Origin: Kluyveromyces lactis
Lineage: Eukaryota > Ascomycota > Saccharomycetes > Saccharomycetales > Saccharomycetaceae
NCBI RefSeq assembly: GCF_000002515.2
Contig: NC_006037.1
Span: 496,001-560,000, forward strand
Length of the DNA stretch: 64,000 nucleotides
Direction: 5' to 3'
How positions within the stretch are numbered: position 1 is the first letter of the stretch; each line of letters begins with the position of its first letter. Under the pieces are notes generated by a model that ran no database searches, was not told the DNA's origin, and saw only the letters and a program-made list of their open reading frames with translations. Below are positions 49,640-58,610 of the stretch, in pieces. Position numbers and translations under genes: made by a program.

Positions 49640-49657
49640 AGTCGGTGGGTAGTGATT
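49640..49657. promoter_or_regulatory. Vhr1-like biotin response element of BIO2
   Basis: AGTCG, 8 bases, TGATT fits the reverse of the Vhr1 element AATCA-N8-TGAYT with one mismatch. It lies about 290 bp upstream of BIO2, which Vhr1 controls in S. cerevisiae under biotin shortage. Confidence 0.4.
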
Positions 49658-49948
49658 AATGATTGGCTGTGATGACCTCAGCTGATAGTGAGAGCTGCAC
49701 AAAAAACCGTCAAAACTTCCCACTTCCCACTTTCCAGTTGGGAAATTTTGCTTCATCAAAGAATGGTTTTGACGTGGAATTGTAGATTAGTCTTATTCTT
49801 ATTCCTGTTATAAAAGGGAAGCAATGAAATTGGACCGATTGATATTTTCTTTTGCTCGAGGATATAGTTAGTTATGGATATTTCTTGTTAAAATTTGTTC
49901 TCTTGATTGAATTATCACTCTGCAAGTCAGTAAACTGTATCTAGTGCA

Positions 49949-51088
49949 ATGTTCGTTAGAAGATTTTCAACTAGTTTGATTCGTGCTGGTGCAGGCGCCA
50001 CAGCACTCAAAGAAAGTGTTGCCGGCGAAAATGTTTCTGCAATTAGTTATGCACTATCTTTGAACGAACCACAGCATGTGTGGACCAAAGAACAATTAGC
50101 GGAGATTTATCACACGCCATTGATGGAATTGATGCATCAGGCACAATTACAACATAGGAAATGGCATGATCCTACCAAGGTGCAACTGTGTACATTGATG
50201 AACATCAAGGCAGGTGGATGTTCAGAAGATTGTAAGTATTGTGCGCAATCTTCACGTTACGATACAGGTCTTAAAGCAGAGAAGATGATATCTGTCGAAG
50301 AAGTGATCAAGGAGGCACAAATTGCCAAAGAAAATGGGTCGACGAGATTTTGTCTTGGTGCTGCTTGGAGAGAAATGCGTGGTAGAAAATCTGCATTGAA
50401 AAGGATTGGAGAAATGATTGGAAAGATTAACGAGATGGGGATGGAATCCTGCGTGACATTGGGAATGGTGGATGAAACTCAAGCGAAACAGTTGAAGGAC
50501 GCTGGTTTGACTGCTTATAACCATAACATCGATACCTCGAGGGAACATTACCCAAAGGTGATCTCTACCAGATCATATGACGATAGATTGCAAACCATTA
50601 AAAATGTGCAAGATGCAGGTATTAAAGCTTGCACAGGTGGGATCTTGGGTCTTGGTGAAACTGAAGATGATCACATTGGGTTCGTTCACACTTTGGCAAA
50701 TATGAGTCCACATCCAGAATCTTTACCTATTAATAGATTAGTTTCCATTAAAGGTACACCAATGCATGAGGAACTTAAGAAGGTCAGCAGTAAGAAATTG
50801 GAATTCGATGAGATCTTAAGAACCGTGGCACTAGCCAGAATTGTAATGCCACAAGCGATTATCAGATTAGCTGCAGGTCGTTACACGATGAAGGAAACTG
50901 AACAATTCTTATGCTTCATGGCAGGTTGTAATGCCATCTTTGTCGGTAAAAAGATGTTAACAACTATGTGTACAGGCTGGGATGAAGACAAAGCAATGCT
51001 TTCGAAATGGGGTCTACAACCAATGGAATCGTTTTCATATTCCGCTAATAAGGCTCCAGCTGAGGCAGCGTGTGCCGGGGGCCAATAA
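49949..51088 (+). CDS. BIO2: biotin synthase, mitochondrial
   Basis: Bio2 is the radical-SAM enzyme that inserts sulfur into dethiobiotin, the last step of biotin synthesis in mitochondria. The 379-aa protein begins with a basic import presequence (MFVRRFSTSLIRAGAGATAL). The radical-SAM cluster motif CSEDCKYC gives Cys91, Cys95 and Cys98. Further signatures are FCLGAAWREMRGRK, NHNIDTSREHYPKVISTRSYDDRL, GGILGLGE, PINRLVSIKGTPM, and the RLAAGR motif whose Arg is a ligand of the auxiliary [2Fe-2S] cluster. In S. cerevisiae BIO2 is YGR286C, far from this gene order, so it has moved in one lineage. It converges on SFH5. Confidence 0.97.
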   Translation: MFVRRFSTSLIRAGAGATALKESVAGENVSAISYALSLNEPQHVWTKEQLAEIYHTPLMELMHQAQLQHRKWHDPTKVQLCTLMNIKAGGCSEDCKYCAQSSRYDTGLKAEKMISVEEVIKEAQIAKENGSTRFCLGAAWREMRGRKSALKRIGEMIGKINEMGMESCVTLGMVDETQAKQLKDAGLTAYNHNIDTSREHYPKVISTRSYDDRLQTIKNVQDAGIKACTGGILGLGETEDDHIGFVHTLANMSPHPESLPINRLVSIKGTPMHEELKKVSSKKLEFDEILRTVALARIVMPQAIIRLAAGRYTMKETEQFLCFMAGCNAIFVGKKMLTTMCTGWDEDKAMLSKWGLQPMESFSYSANKAPAEAACAGGQ

Positions 51089-51337
51089 AGAATGGCCATC
51101 TTTTAGAAACACTTTCTGTGTGTAATAGTCTTTAATTTCTGTTTATTAGTTTTCTCCATATACTGGGGGAATCATTATTTATCCATATTAGTTTACCAAA
51201 TTTATAAGCTGCATATTAAGATGTTAGTTATGACAAAGGGTAAATCGGTCAGTGAGAGAGTTAGAGAAAAAGATGGATTAGTTATTAGTTGTAGTTGTAG
51301 TTGTTTGTGAAAAAGAGCGCCTCAGACGGTTCAAAAT

Positions 51338-52231
51338 TCAAGCAGTGGCAGTTTCCTTCTCTTGTTCTGGGGCTGTGGTTTCGGCTGGTTCTTCACCACC
51401 ACATTGAGTGAGCAAATAAGAAACATAAGCGTTTGGTTCGATATTTTCAAGCTTAGATGAGTTCAAAGTAGCTTCGCCACCGTATTCTTTTGGAAGAACT
51501 TTCAAGTAGTCCTTCATTTGCGTACCATCACTCATCACAATGAACTTCTTTCTAGTATCTTCAGAGACAAATCTCTTAACAATCTCGTATAACCAAGTCA
51601 TCACGTATGGAACATTTACGAAGAACTTAGAGAACAACGTTTCCGGATAGAAGTCCTGGAACACCTCAATGATGGCCTTGGAACATTTCTTGATGGCAGG
51701 GTCCAACCTCCACATAGATACATTGTTATAGTCATGCACCTGTGTCATCAAATAGTTATCCTCGCTCGCAAAATCCAAAAGTTGCAACCCGCGCTCCATT
51801 AGACCAATCCTGAATCTCAAGAATTTGTCGGTATCTTCAAACACTTCCTTATGCTTCACTAACAATCCATACAAGTTCCAGCTGACAACTTTCTGGTTAG
51901 GATCATTCTCTTCACTGACAGTGATGGCACATACATCATTGAGCAACGAATCGTGAGTTTCAGAAAATGCAGCGTGTAAAGGCTTGAATTCTTTTCTCCA
52001 TTTCAAAGTTTTCTTCAATTGACTCTTAGCACCTTCGATTTCGAATTGATTAGCCCTGCAGAACTTGTAAATCAAATTGTCTACGATAACTTCCTCATAA
52101 AATTGATCATCTGGTGTCAATTTATGACCATATAGTTCATCGTACCCTGTTTCCTTAACAATATTTTCAACATCGGCCCTCAAGAGTTCATAGCATTTCT
52201 TCTGCTCGTCTGTCTCAAAGTTCAGTGGCAT
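51338..52231 (-). CDS. SFH5: Sec14-like phosphatidylinositol transfer protein Sfh5
   Basis: Sfh5 is a Sec14 homolog described as a phosphatidylinositol transfer protein at the plasma membrane and ER, and later as a heme-binding member. The first in-frame ATG at 52231 gives 297 aa (MPLNFETDEQKKCYELL; S. cerevisiae 294). A CRAL-TRIO N-terminal helical region is followed by the lipid-binding domain: KVVSWNLYGLLVKHKEVFED, FLRFRIGLMERGLQLLDFAS, MTQVHDYNNVSMWRLDPAIKK, FYPETLFSKFFVNVPYVMTWLYEIVK and LPKEYGGEA. The short Glu/Thr/Ala C-terminal tail is variable. It lies between ROQ1/BIO2 and IDS2, as YJL145W lies between YJL144W and YJL146W. Confidence 0.95.
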   Translation of the reverse strand: MPLNFETDEQKKCYELLRADVENIVKETGYDELYGHKLTPDDQFYEEVIVDNLIYKFCRANQFEIEGAKSQLKKTLKWRKEFKPLHAAFSETHDSLLNDVCAITVSEENDPNQKVVSWNLYGLLVKHKEVFEDTDKFLRFRIGLMERGLQLLDFASEDNYLMTQVHDYNNVSMWRLDPAIKKCSKAIIEVFQDFYPETLFSKFFVNVPYVMTWLYEIVKRFVSEDTRKKFIVMSDGTQMKDYLKVLPKEYGGEATLNSSKLENIEPNAYVSYLLTQCGGEEPAETTAPEQEKETATA

Positions 52232-52719
52232 CGTTGTAACGGTTATTAATGCTGCTAGCTTAGCTGGTAGAATTGGTCTGAATACCGCCTGACATGCACT
52301 TTTCACTATTTGTCAGATAGTTTTACAGTTTCAAAAGGTGCGAGATGATGTTGATGTTTGTTTTTTTCAATGAATCACGGGAACTAGGTGTCAAAATAAG
52401 AAAACGACTCACATTCTGGTTGAAAAGAGGGGCAGAGAGCTGAGCTGAGTTCATCGTCCTATTATATAATGCTATGTAGGGTAGTACCTTCCCAATAACG
52501 GAGAAACAAGCAATTGAAAGCCAACGGTAAGTGTTGGCTCGTTCTATCTCGATATTTCTTGAATATCGATCTCCGAATAGTAAGATATTTTGTCAATAAG
52601 AACGACAAGAAAGATTTCAGATGCTAAATGAATGAATTTGATCAAATATGATCAAAACAAAGTTGAGGAAAAATTACAGTTGATATTTTATATAAACCGA
52701 ACGAAGTTACTTTTTTGGT
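52232..52719. promoter_or_regulatory. SFH5 promoter region
   Basis: These 488 bases contain three short perfect inverted repeats: AGCCAAC/GTTGGCT (52519-52539), TCGATATT/AATATCGA (52549-52569), and TTTGATC/GATCAAA near 52638-52657. No gene seen. Confidence 0.5.
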
Positions 52720-53763
52720 TCAGTTATCACCTTTATACATGTCCCACCATAACTGACAGATTCCTGAGTGATTACCTTTCCATGGCTCTAACTTTTTATA
52801 GTTTAGAATAGATGCATTTGATGATAGTGAGGGATCATAAAGTGTTTGGCATATATCTCTACCTACGAATCCCCATGCTTCCCCAAATAAGGTGTTTAAA
52901 GCATCGTATGGATCAGTTTCCTGTAGTTGTGCTAATTTGGCAGAGTCGCCGCTATAAACCTTCAAGAACTCATCCACCGCAGTGCCAATTTCCACGCTGG
53001 GTTTAAATAAAAGGAAAACAATGTCCTCTTTCCTCTGATAAGTATCGTTAGTTAAGAAAACACACGTTTCGTTATCGATTTCTAGAAAAATCTCATCATT
53101 TAGCAACATTTCATCGATATTAGTTTGTAAAATGGCAAACGGAGAAAGGAAACAACAGAACTCGTAATCTAGATGGTTCCAAAGTGTCAAGAGAGTCAAT
53201 TCTTTATCGGCGAACGTGACTTTGGGCAGCTTTACAAATGTCAGAAACGGTAGTTGCGGGAGTGGTATGTTCCAATCTTTTGGTATCACAACGCATAGGA
53301 TCAACTTAGAATCATGCGCCCTAAGCGATGAATTTAAAGCGATTGCGCACGATATTTCCGCCATTTGAGTTATTATAGTGACCCAGCACCTAGAATTCGT
53401 ACCGCTATTAGTGAAAGAGGATCTCGGGTTCAAATAGTGCCTCACTTTGAAAATATCCTCCATGCTCGTGCGTCTCTTATTTCTCACATTATCGTCTATG
53501 AAATTCCAGTCCTCCAATATTTCCGTTATATTGGAGTTATCTGCCGCAGAGGGCGCTTCAACGTAATGGTGATTCCACAATTGATACGATGTATTATCAG
53601 CCGTTTCGCTGCCCTGGATAGAATCTTCTGATTGAGACTGGATTGGTGTATTGGACCTAAACGTCGGGTCCACGTTGGTCTCCTTCAAAGATTTATTGAC
53701 AGCATTGGCAATGTCGATGGAAATATCTAATTCTTTACTGAGATTCTCAACCTGATCGTTCAT
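52720..53763 (-). CDS. IDS2: Ids2-like protein with degenerate glycogenin (GT8) fold
   Basis: In S. cerevisiae Ids2 (YJL146W, 469 aa) affects Ime2 in meiosis and acts as an Hsp90 co-chaperone. The 347-aa product lies next to SFH5 in the same orientation as there, which is the main reason for the name. An acidic, polar N-terminus (1-120) is followed by a domain that looks like glycogenin: WVTIITQMAEISCAIALNSSL as first strand, LLTLWNHLDYEFCCFLSPFAILQTNIDEML where glycogenins have the DxD, DPYDALNTLFG for DQGLLN, and LEPWKGNHSGICQLWWDMY as the end of the fold. The metal-binding DxD is replaced by LSPF (206-209), so it is unlikely to be a glycosyltransferase. It is shorter than S. cerevisiae Ids2. 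Confidence 0.75.
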   Translation of the reverse strand: MNDQVENLSKELDISIDIANAVNKSLKETNVDPTFRSNTPIQSQSEDSIQGSETADNTSYQLWNHHYVEAPSAADNSNITEILEDWNFIDDNVRNKRRTSMEDIFKVRHYLNPRSSFTNSGTNSRCWVTIITQMAEISCAIALNSSLRAHDSKLILCVVIPKDWNIPLPQLPFLTFVKLPKVTFADKELTLLTLWNHLDYEFCCFLSPFAILQTNIDEMLLNDEIFLEIDNETCVFLTNDTYQRKEDIVFLLFKPSVEIGTAVDEFLKVYSGDSAKLAQLQETDPYDALNTLFGEAWGFVGRDICQTLYDPSLSSNASILNYKKLEPWKGNHSGICQLWWDMYKGDN

Positions 53764-54665
53764 TTCACCGGAAAAGTAAGTCCTGCTAGAAGCAACTCAA
53801 ACCAAGTACTCTCAGTTGACAAGGAACAGTAGATTGGAATATTAAAGGGTCCTTTACAAAAAAAGGGCGTTGTGAATAGCAGGAAGAAGCACCCGGCTAC
53901 CACAAATATCGACAGGAGCACAACCAAATGTAGATAAGAGCACCAATAAACACTTAATGCGTCGTTAAAAAGCGCGGGTCAGACTTTATATCTCGATCGT
54001 CTTTGCTCTCAACGGGTACTTTAGCTATTTTATTTTAACTGTTTCAGTCAGTTTTTAAACTTTGGTGATATCACCTAGTAAACGGATAATACATAGGCAG
54101 TACATGAATATTATATGTCAGTTACTTATTACTATACGAAGGGGTGCATCACACGCATATGCGTTGAGCTAGTAGATAAAGTTCTTTAGTAGAATATGGG
54201 CGAATCAATTTCCGTTAGTCTCTGTATTGATGCGTATGGTGTGTTCTGCCATACTATTTCATTATGTCATTGACGAGGTTTACTGAGAACAGAGAAAACC
54301 ATAATATTTTAGGTTTACTTCCCAAGAAAGGGTATGGAATAGCTGTCATCCTGAAAATGACTCCCAACAACCAGCTGTGTTTGAAGTAGTGGCCGATAGT
54401 GGCTGCTGCTTCCAACTTTTACATCTTCTCCAGTATTCCACGTGACTGAGAGATAATGTTTACCCGGACGTATAACATATTGACTAAAAGCTTCAATTCA
54501 ATCCTCACCTTGTATCTCATATCTTGCAAAACTCCTTTAAGCTAGGGAGTTAAAGAGTACAAGACTCGTCTACAGGACTTCAACGACTAGTACAAAGAAG
54601 ACCTGAAACTGCTTTATAAATTATAATATCACCACACAGTTTACAGAATTTTCCCCAGTTACACA
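53764..54665. promoter_or_regulatory. divergent IDS2/MRX5 promoter region
   Basis: These 902 bases are unusually long for a divergent pair here but hold no gene I can support. A 12-bp palindrome GGTGATATCACC lies at 54064-54075 and CACGTG at 54439-54444, about 220 bases upstream of MRX5. Confidence 0.45.
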
Positions 54666-55748
54666 ATGTTAAAACGATCTTTTAGTATTCTACCTAGGGT
54701 GCTTAAGAGCAAAGACTCAGCAGCTGTGAAGAGAACCATTCAGTACATCACTGAAGATAAGACGTTTAAATCCATTCTTGGAGGATCCAAAGCAGACGAT
54801 GAAAACGTGTTTGTGGATGATGTTTTAAAACTTTTGAACTCCTCTTTGCCGGATGTCAAGAAACACCAGAAGACTATGGACGTTCACTACTCTGTGCTAA
54901 TGAACAAGCTTAGAGGTATGGTAGATAAAGAAATCGTTTACGCTACTGTCGATGTTAATAAACGTATTGCTGATTGTGCTGATGCAAACGATCTTTATCG
55001 TCTAATATGGGAGATCCAGATGGATCCATTGCTACGAGATAAGGCCACTTTGAAGCACTATTACCACATTATCAACAGTCCGAACTTTTCTGTTGCTAAA
55101 TGTGCAGAATTACTCGATTGCATAGATATGATCAAATATTCAAAGACAGACATTATGATCATGGCCATATACAAATTAAATAACCCCACTGTCACAAGCA
55201 AATATGTGAAGGAGTTAATTAGCATATACCCTTCATTGAACCAGTTCTCGCAGAAACTTACGTTGAGAATCCTACGCGGTGCAAATAGACTCCAGGAACT
55301 CTTTGATACACAAAACGATCAAATTCATACAATTACAGGTAACCACTCTCAAGTGGTCATGATCTTCCAAACCTTGTTCCGCAGTGCTTACAAACTTCCG
55401 GAACACCTAATAGACGAAAGCACTGAACTCACTCCACTACAGAGATCTTTCTGTTCAAGTGTAAGAGTTTTATCAGAATATTCCTCAGCACAACCAAAAC
55501 TTGCCAAATGTTGTTCTCAAATGGTGAAAGCATCTTTCATGAACAAAGTAAGCCATTGCAATAAAGAATCAGAGCATTCCATCAATATTAATGAGTATAA
55601 ATTCCTCAAATACATGGAAGAAACGTTGGAAGATTGTCTCAATATCGCTGGACTCGACGATTTCTTCTATGATTCCTGCAGGAGGATCCTATGCTCGGTG
55701 AGAAAGACTTACACCGAAGAATCTCAACTAAGTCTACGGTTGATTTAG
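54666..55748 (+). CDS. MRX5: mitochondrial protein Mrx5-like
   Basis: In S. cerevisiae Mrx5 (YJL147C) is a mitochondrial protein found with the large organisation of mitochondrial gene expression (MIOREX); its molecular role is unknown. The 360-aa product starts with a basic presequence (MLKRSFSILPRVLKSKDSAAVKR). The rest is helical with no enzyme motif: DVHYSVLMNKLRGMVDKEIVYA, YRLIWEIQMDPLLRDKATLKHYY and LLDCIDMIKYSKTDIMIMAIYKL suggest helical repeats. The name comes from gene order (IDS2, MRX5, RPA34 equals YJL146W, YJL147C, YJL148W, with matching strand) and length (382 aa in S. cerevisiae). Confidence 0.8.
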   Translation: MLKRSFSILPRVLKSKDSAAVKRTIQYITEDKTFKSILGGSKADDENVFVDDVLKLLNSSLPDVKKHQKTMDVHYSVLMNKLRGMVDKEIVYATVDVNKRIADCADANDLYRLIWEIQMDPLLRDKATLKHYYHIINSPNFSVAKCAELLDCIDMIKYSKTDIMIMAIYKLNNPTVTSKYVKELISIYPSLNQFSQKLTLRILRGANRLQELFDTQNDQIHTITGNHSQVVMIFQTLFRSAYKLPEHLIDESTELTPLQRSFCSSVRVLSEYSSAQPKLAKCCSQMVKASFMNKVSHCNKESEHSININEYKFLKYMEETLEDCLNIAGLDDFFYDSCRRILCSVRKTYTEESQLSLRLI

Positions 55749-56437
55749 TATCATTTCATTTCCAGTTTATATAAATTTCATTAGCATTTGTTTAATCGGT
55801 ATACGGATACCTCAATAAACATACATTATATCGCTTCACAAGATTTCTATTGCCGTGACTACTTTTTCCTATTTGAATAGAGATGTGCCATTCCTCAGGT
55901 CATCACTATTTCATGGATCTCTTGACCGCGAATGAATTCGCAGAAGAAACCTCTAACAGCGATGGTTTTAAAGTTGGCTTAAAATGTTTTATCTTTCATA
56001 AAGAATCAATTATGATAGACGCTGCAGACCAGAAGAATCAGTATGAAGAATAGTGAACGTCAATTCAATTATATTTTCCAGATGCAATGGTGAAAAACTA
56101 GAAGGAAACGAGTCCAGCTAAAGCCATCACATCTTGACTACTCAAACCAATCCGAGGTTCCACAGCGCCCTTGGTATATTATGAAAGAATAAAACGACCA
56201 GAATAACACAAAGTTAAACGGTCAGCTTATCGTAAAGTGAGAAGTTGTTCTCTTAGGTCAAATTTTTTTTCGAAAACCTTTTTATACGTTTGAAGCATGA
56301 AAAGCTTTTGAAAAATTGGAAGCTTTGAAATATAAAAGAAGGTTGCAATGAATCAAACGTATTACTAACTTTCACTAAAGATATATAAAACTGTGTGGCG
56401 ACAAGTGGTTTGAACAGTATCAGAAGGTGTGGGTAAT
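55749..56437. other. MRX5-TFA2 intergenic region
   Basis: These 689 bases contain no protein gene. Small inverted repeats (GCGAAT/ATTCGC at about 55928-55941; GGTCA/TGACC around 55898-55927) give some folding potential. A snoRNA is conceivable because, as I recall, snR42 lies near TFA2 in S. cerevisiae, but I could not build an H/ACA fold. Confidence 0.35.
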
Positions 56438-57298
56438 ATGAGCAACGATTTACTGGCCAATTTAAATGCGTTCAAGAACAAGGTGAAGACTTCTCCAGCG
56501 CTCACTACAAGGAAAGTTTTAGCTAATAAAGATAGAGATGGACAAACGAATGGGAACGGTAAATCTACGGAAGTGATAGAAGTGGATGATCCAAATTCCG
56601 ATGAGAAGGATATGCCTCTGAAGAAAAGGGCCAAGAGTAGTAGCGTCGCTCCAACGGGCCAGTTGGATAGTACACATCTTTCCACGAAGATGCTTATAGC
56701 CACAGAATATATCCAAGAAAGAGGGGAAGCAGTACCGGTAGATCAAATCGAATCATATCTTTCGTTACCTAAGGATAATAATGTGATTCCGATGTTAAAG
56801 GGGTTACAAAAATTCAAGTTTGACCCAAAGAGGAACACTTTACAGTACGTATCCATTTACGATGTGCATTCTGCGGAGGAATTGCTACAACTATTAAGAT
56901 CACAGGCGACGTTCAAGGGTATATCATGTAAAGAGTTAAAAGATGGTTGGCCACAATGTTTTGATACAATCGACGAGTTAGAAGCAAAGAACAGAATCCT
57001 TGTTCTTCGGACAAAGAAGGATAATTCTCCAAGGTTTGTCTGGTATAACCATGCTGGTCCATCAAGGCAAATCGATGAAGAGTTCGTTACGATGTGGGAA
57101 GCTTGTAAGCTACCTCAGCGTAGTGAATTACCAAGAAAACTACAAGATTTGGGTCTCAAGCCTGCTAGTGTGGATCCTGCTACGATCAAGAATGAGCAAA
57201 CCACAAGGAAAGAGGTCAAGAAACGTAGATCAAGAAAGGGTAAAGTTACCAATACACATATGGCTGGTATATTGAGAGATTATTCCGATAGGGTATGA
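56438..57298 (+). CDS. TFA2: TFIIE small subunit (beta)
   Basis: Tfa2 is the small subunit of TFIIE, which helps load and regulate TFIIH and opens the promoter for RNA polymerase II. The first ATG (56438) gives 286 aa starting MSNDLLANLNAFKNKVK, like S. cerevisiae Tfa2 (DPLLANLNAFKSKVK; 328 aa). A polar linker, shorter here, is followed by tandem winged-helix domains (about 80-230: TEYIQERGEAVPVDQIESYL, LLRSQATFKGISCKELKDGWPQC, ILVLRTKKDNSPRFVWYN), then DEEFVTMWE, LPRKLQDLGLKPASVDPATIK and a basic C-terminus RSRKGKVTNTHMAGILRDYS. Equivalent to YKR062W. Confidence 0.97.
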   Translation: MSNDLLANLNAFKNKVKTSPALTTRKVLANKDRDGQTNGNGKSTEVIEVDDPNSDEKDMPLKKRAKSSSVAPTGQLDSTHLSTKMLIATEYIQERGEAVPVDQIESYLSLPKDNNVIPMLKGLQKFKFDPKRNTLQYVSIYDVHSAEELLQLLRSQATFKGISCKELKDGWPQCFDTIDELEAKNRILVLRTKKDNSPRFVWYNHAGPSRQIDEEFVTMWEACKLPQRSELPRKLQDLGLKPASVDPATIKNEQTTRKEVKKRRSRKGKVTNTHMAGILRDYSDRV

Positions 57299-57402
57299 AG
57301 ATACCTACTTTTTATAATGAACGTATTCTACATATAACCCAAATTAAAATATGACCAGTGCGTTATATATAAATAATATACAGAAAGACCAGAACGAGTG
57401 CT

Positions 57403-57987
57403 CTAGTCGTGCTTTCTCTTTTTTTTGCTAACTTTCTTCAAATCTTTATCCTCGTAATACCCAGTTGCGAAATGTCTAGTCTTGAGACCCTTAACCTTCA
57501 ACACATCCTTTCTATCCACTCTTACCTTAGAATAATCAATGCTTGGAATCTTTGCAGTTTCGCTTATGGTAAAGATCTTATCAAATGATCTTGATGCAGA
57601 TGAATCGACGGTCAACTTTGTCTTATCTACAGGAGTCAATAATGTCAATTCAGAAGAAGAAGATGCACCAGAAGTGGAATTTTCTTGTTGGATTTCCTCC
57701 TTCACAGAGAAATGTTTACCTTTTTGTTCGATGCCAGTTTCCGACTCCGCTGTGAAATCAATAGGTAATTTCGAAAGCTTAGAGACATCTAAAGATTTAG
57801 GAAGTTTGATAAGCCAAAGTTCTTTTTGCTTCAAGTTCTTAGGCTTCACGAATGATTTCAAATGTGTACATTTCTTATAGTTTTCAGGTGGAACGAAAAC
57901 GTCCGTTACAGTTTCTGATGATCCATCATTATCGCTGTCGCTATCACTGATGTATTCCTTTGAAAGAGTTTTGTCGACCTTGGCCAT
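57403..57987 (-). CDS. RPA34: RNA polymerase I subunit Rpa34
   Basis: Rpa34 pairs with Rpa49 in a TFIIF-like module of RNA polymerase I. The 194-aa protein (S. cerevisiae 233) starts with an acidic region (YISDSDSDNDGSSETVTDVFVPPENYKKC), followed by the dimerisation fold (LKQKELWLIKLPKSLDVSKLSKLPI, about 50-160) and a Lys-rich end KKVSKKKRKHD. Position relative to MRX5 and DAS1 and strand match YJL148W. Its promoter carries PAC and RRPE motifs and is shared with the snoRNA cluster on the other strand. Confidence 0.92.
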   Translation of the reverse strand: MAKVDKTLSKEYISDSDSDNDGSSETVTDVFVPPENYKKCTHLKSFVKPKNLKQKELWLIKLPKSLDVSKLSKLPIDFTAESETGIEQKGKHFSVKEEIQQENSTSGASSSSELTLLTPVDKTKLTVDSSASRSFDKIFTISETAKIPSIDYSKVRVDRKDVLKVKGLKTRHFATGYYEDKDLKKVSKKKRKHD

Positions 57988-58141
57988 TGTTTGAGATATT
58001 TCTTATAACGTTTTGCGAGTGGAATAATATTACAGGGAAGGGTGTAACAAAAACTCACCTGAACTAGTTAAACTGTAATTGGAACCCTAGGACCACACAG
58101 AACCTCACTTATCTGCCTCTGTGTGTCTATTTGAATCTGCA

Positions 58142-58239
58142 ATGAGATGAGATGAGCTTAAACCGAATTTTTTCATCTTGGGAAAGACTTTTCTTTCTTT
58201 TTAGACGTTACCCGGGAAAATGCACGTGGTTAACACGTG
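58142..58239. promoter_or_regulatory. PAC, RRPE-like, Reb1 and double CACGTG cluster
   Basis: GATGAGATGAG (PAC-like) lies at 58142-58157, an AT-rich RRPE-like GAATTTTTTC at 58165-58174, the Reb1 core TTACCCG at 58208-58214, and CACGTG at 58223-58228 and 58234-58239, again 11 bp apart. This suits a promoter shared by a polymerase I subunit and an rRNA-processing snoRNA cluster. Confidence 0.65.
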
Positions 58240-58565
58240 GAACAAACTATCGTATTCATGAAATCTGTTCCAGTTCATCACAAACCATCGAGAAATGGTA
58301 TGTCCGACTTGAACAGCCTTCGAGCAACATTTATTGGATCACTAATACTATGATTCCCGTTGAATGGTATGACATCGATGCCCTAAGTACTTGGTTTACT
58401 GTATTATCATGTCGAACGACGCAATTATTCCAAAAATTTTTTCCATGCTTCTTCGACACGAAGAATATAAAAAGGCTGGTAATGAGAAACAAACTAGACA
58501 TGTTAAACTCATCAAACCATTTATCCAGGTTAGGTATTGAAAAGTTCTGTAGGTTGTTCTCTAGC

Positions 58566-58588
58566 CTCACTTGCTGTTGGCAAGTGAG
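58566..58588 (+). repeat. hairpin with 9-bp perfect stem
   Basis: CTCACTTGC and GCAAGTGAG flank the 5-base loop TGTTG. It is the first of three hairpins in a 110-base stretch upstream of the C/D snoRNAs. Confidence 0.75.
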
Positions 58589-58610
58589 CTTTATAGTATC
58601 CTTGATGGAG

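Larger units (their letters stand above)
49105..49948. promoter_or_regulatory. divergent ROQ1/BIO2 promoter region
   Basis: These 844 bases hold no credible gene but many motifs: a near-perfect 11-bp inverted repeat (49194-49217), a CCCCT stress core (49305-49309), three CACGTG boxes with 11-bp spacing (49386-49413), CCCCGGGG (49622-49629), a biotin-response-like element (49640-49657) and paired TTCCCAC repeats near 49719-49733. Confidence 0.55.

Noticed and set aside
49463-49759. 98-codon frame on the - strand considered as an alternative ROQ1
   Set aside because: It lacks the Arg-rich start and aromatic motif and covers BIO2 promoter elements; the frame at 48850-49104 fits better.
52232-52306. 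25-residue N-terminal extension of SFH5
   Set aside because: The frame is open upstream but has no ATG before 52231; the extended start would be GTG.
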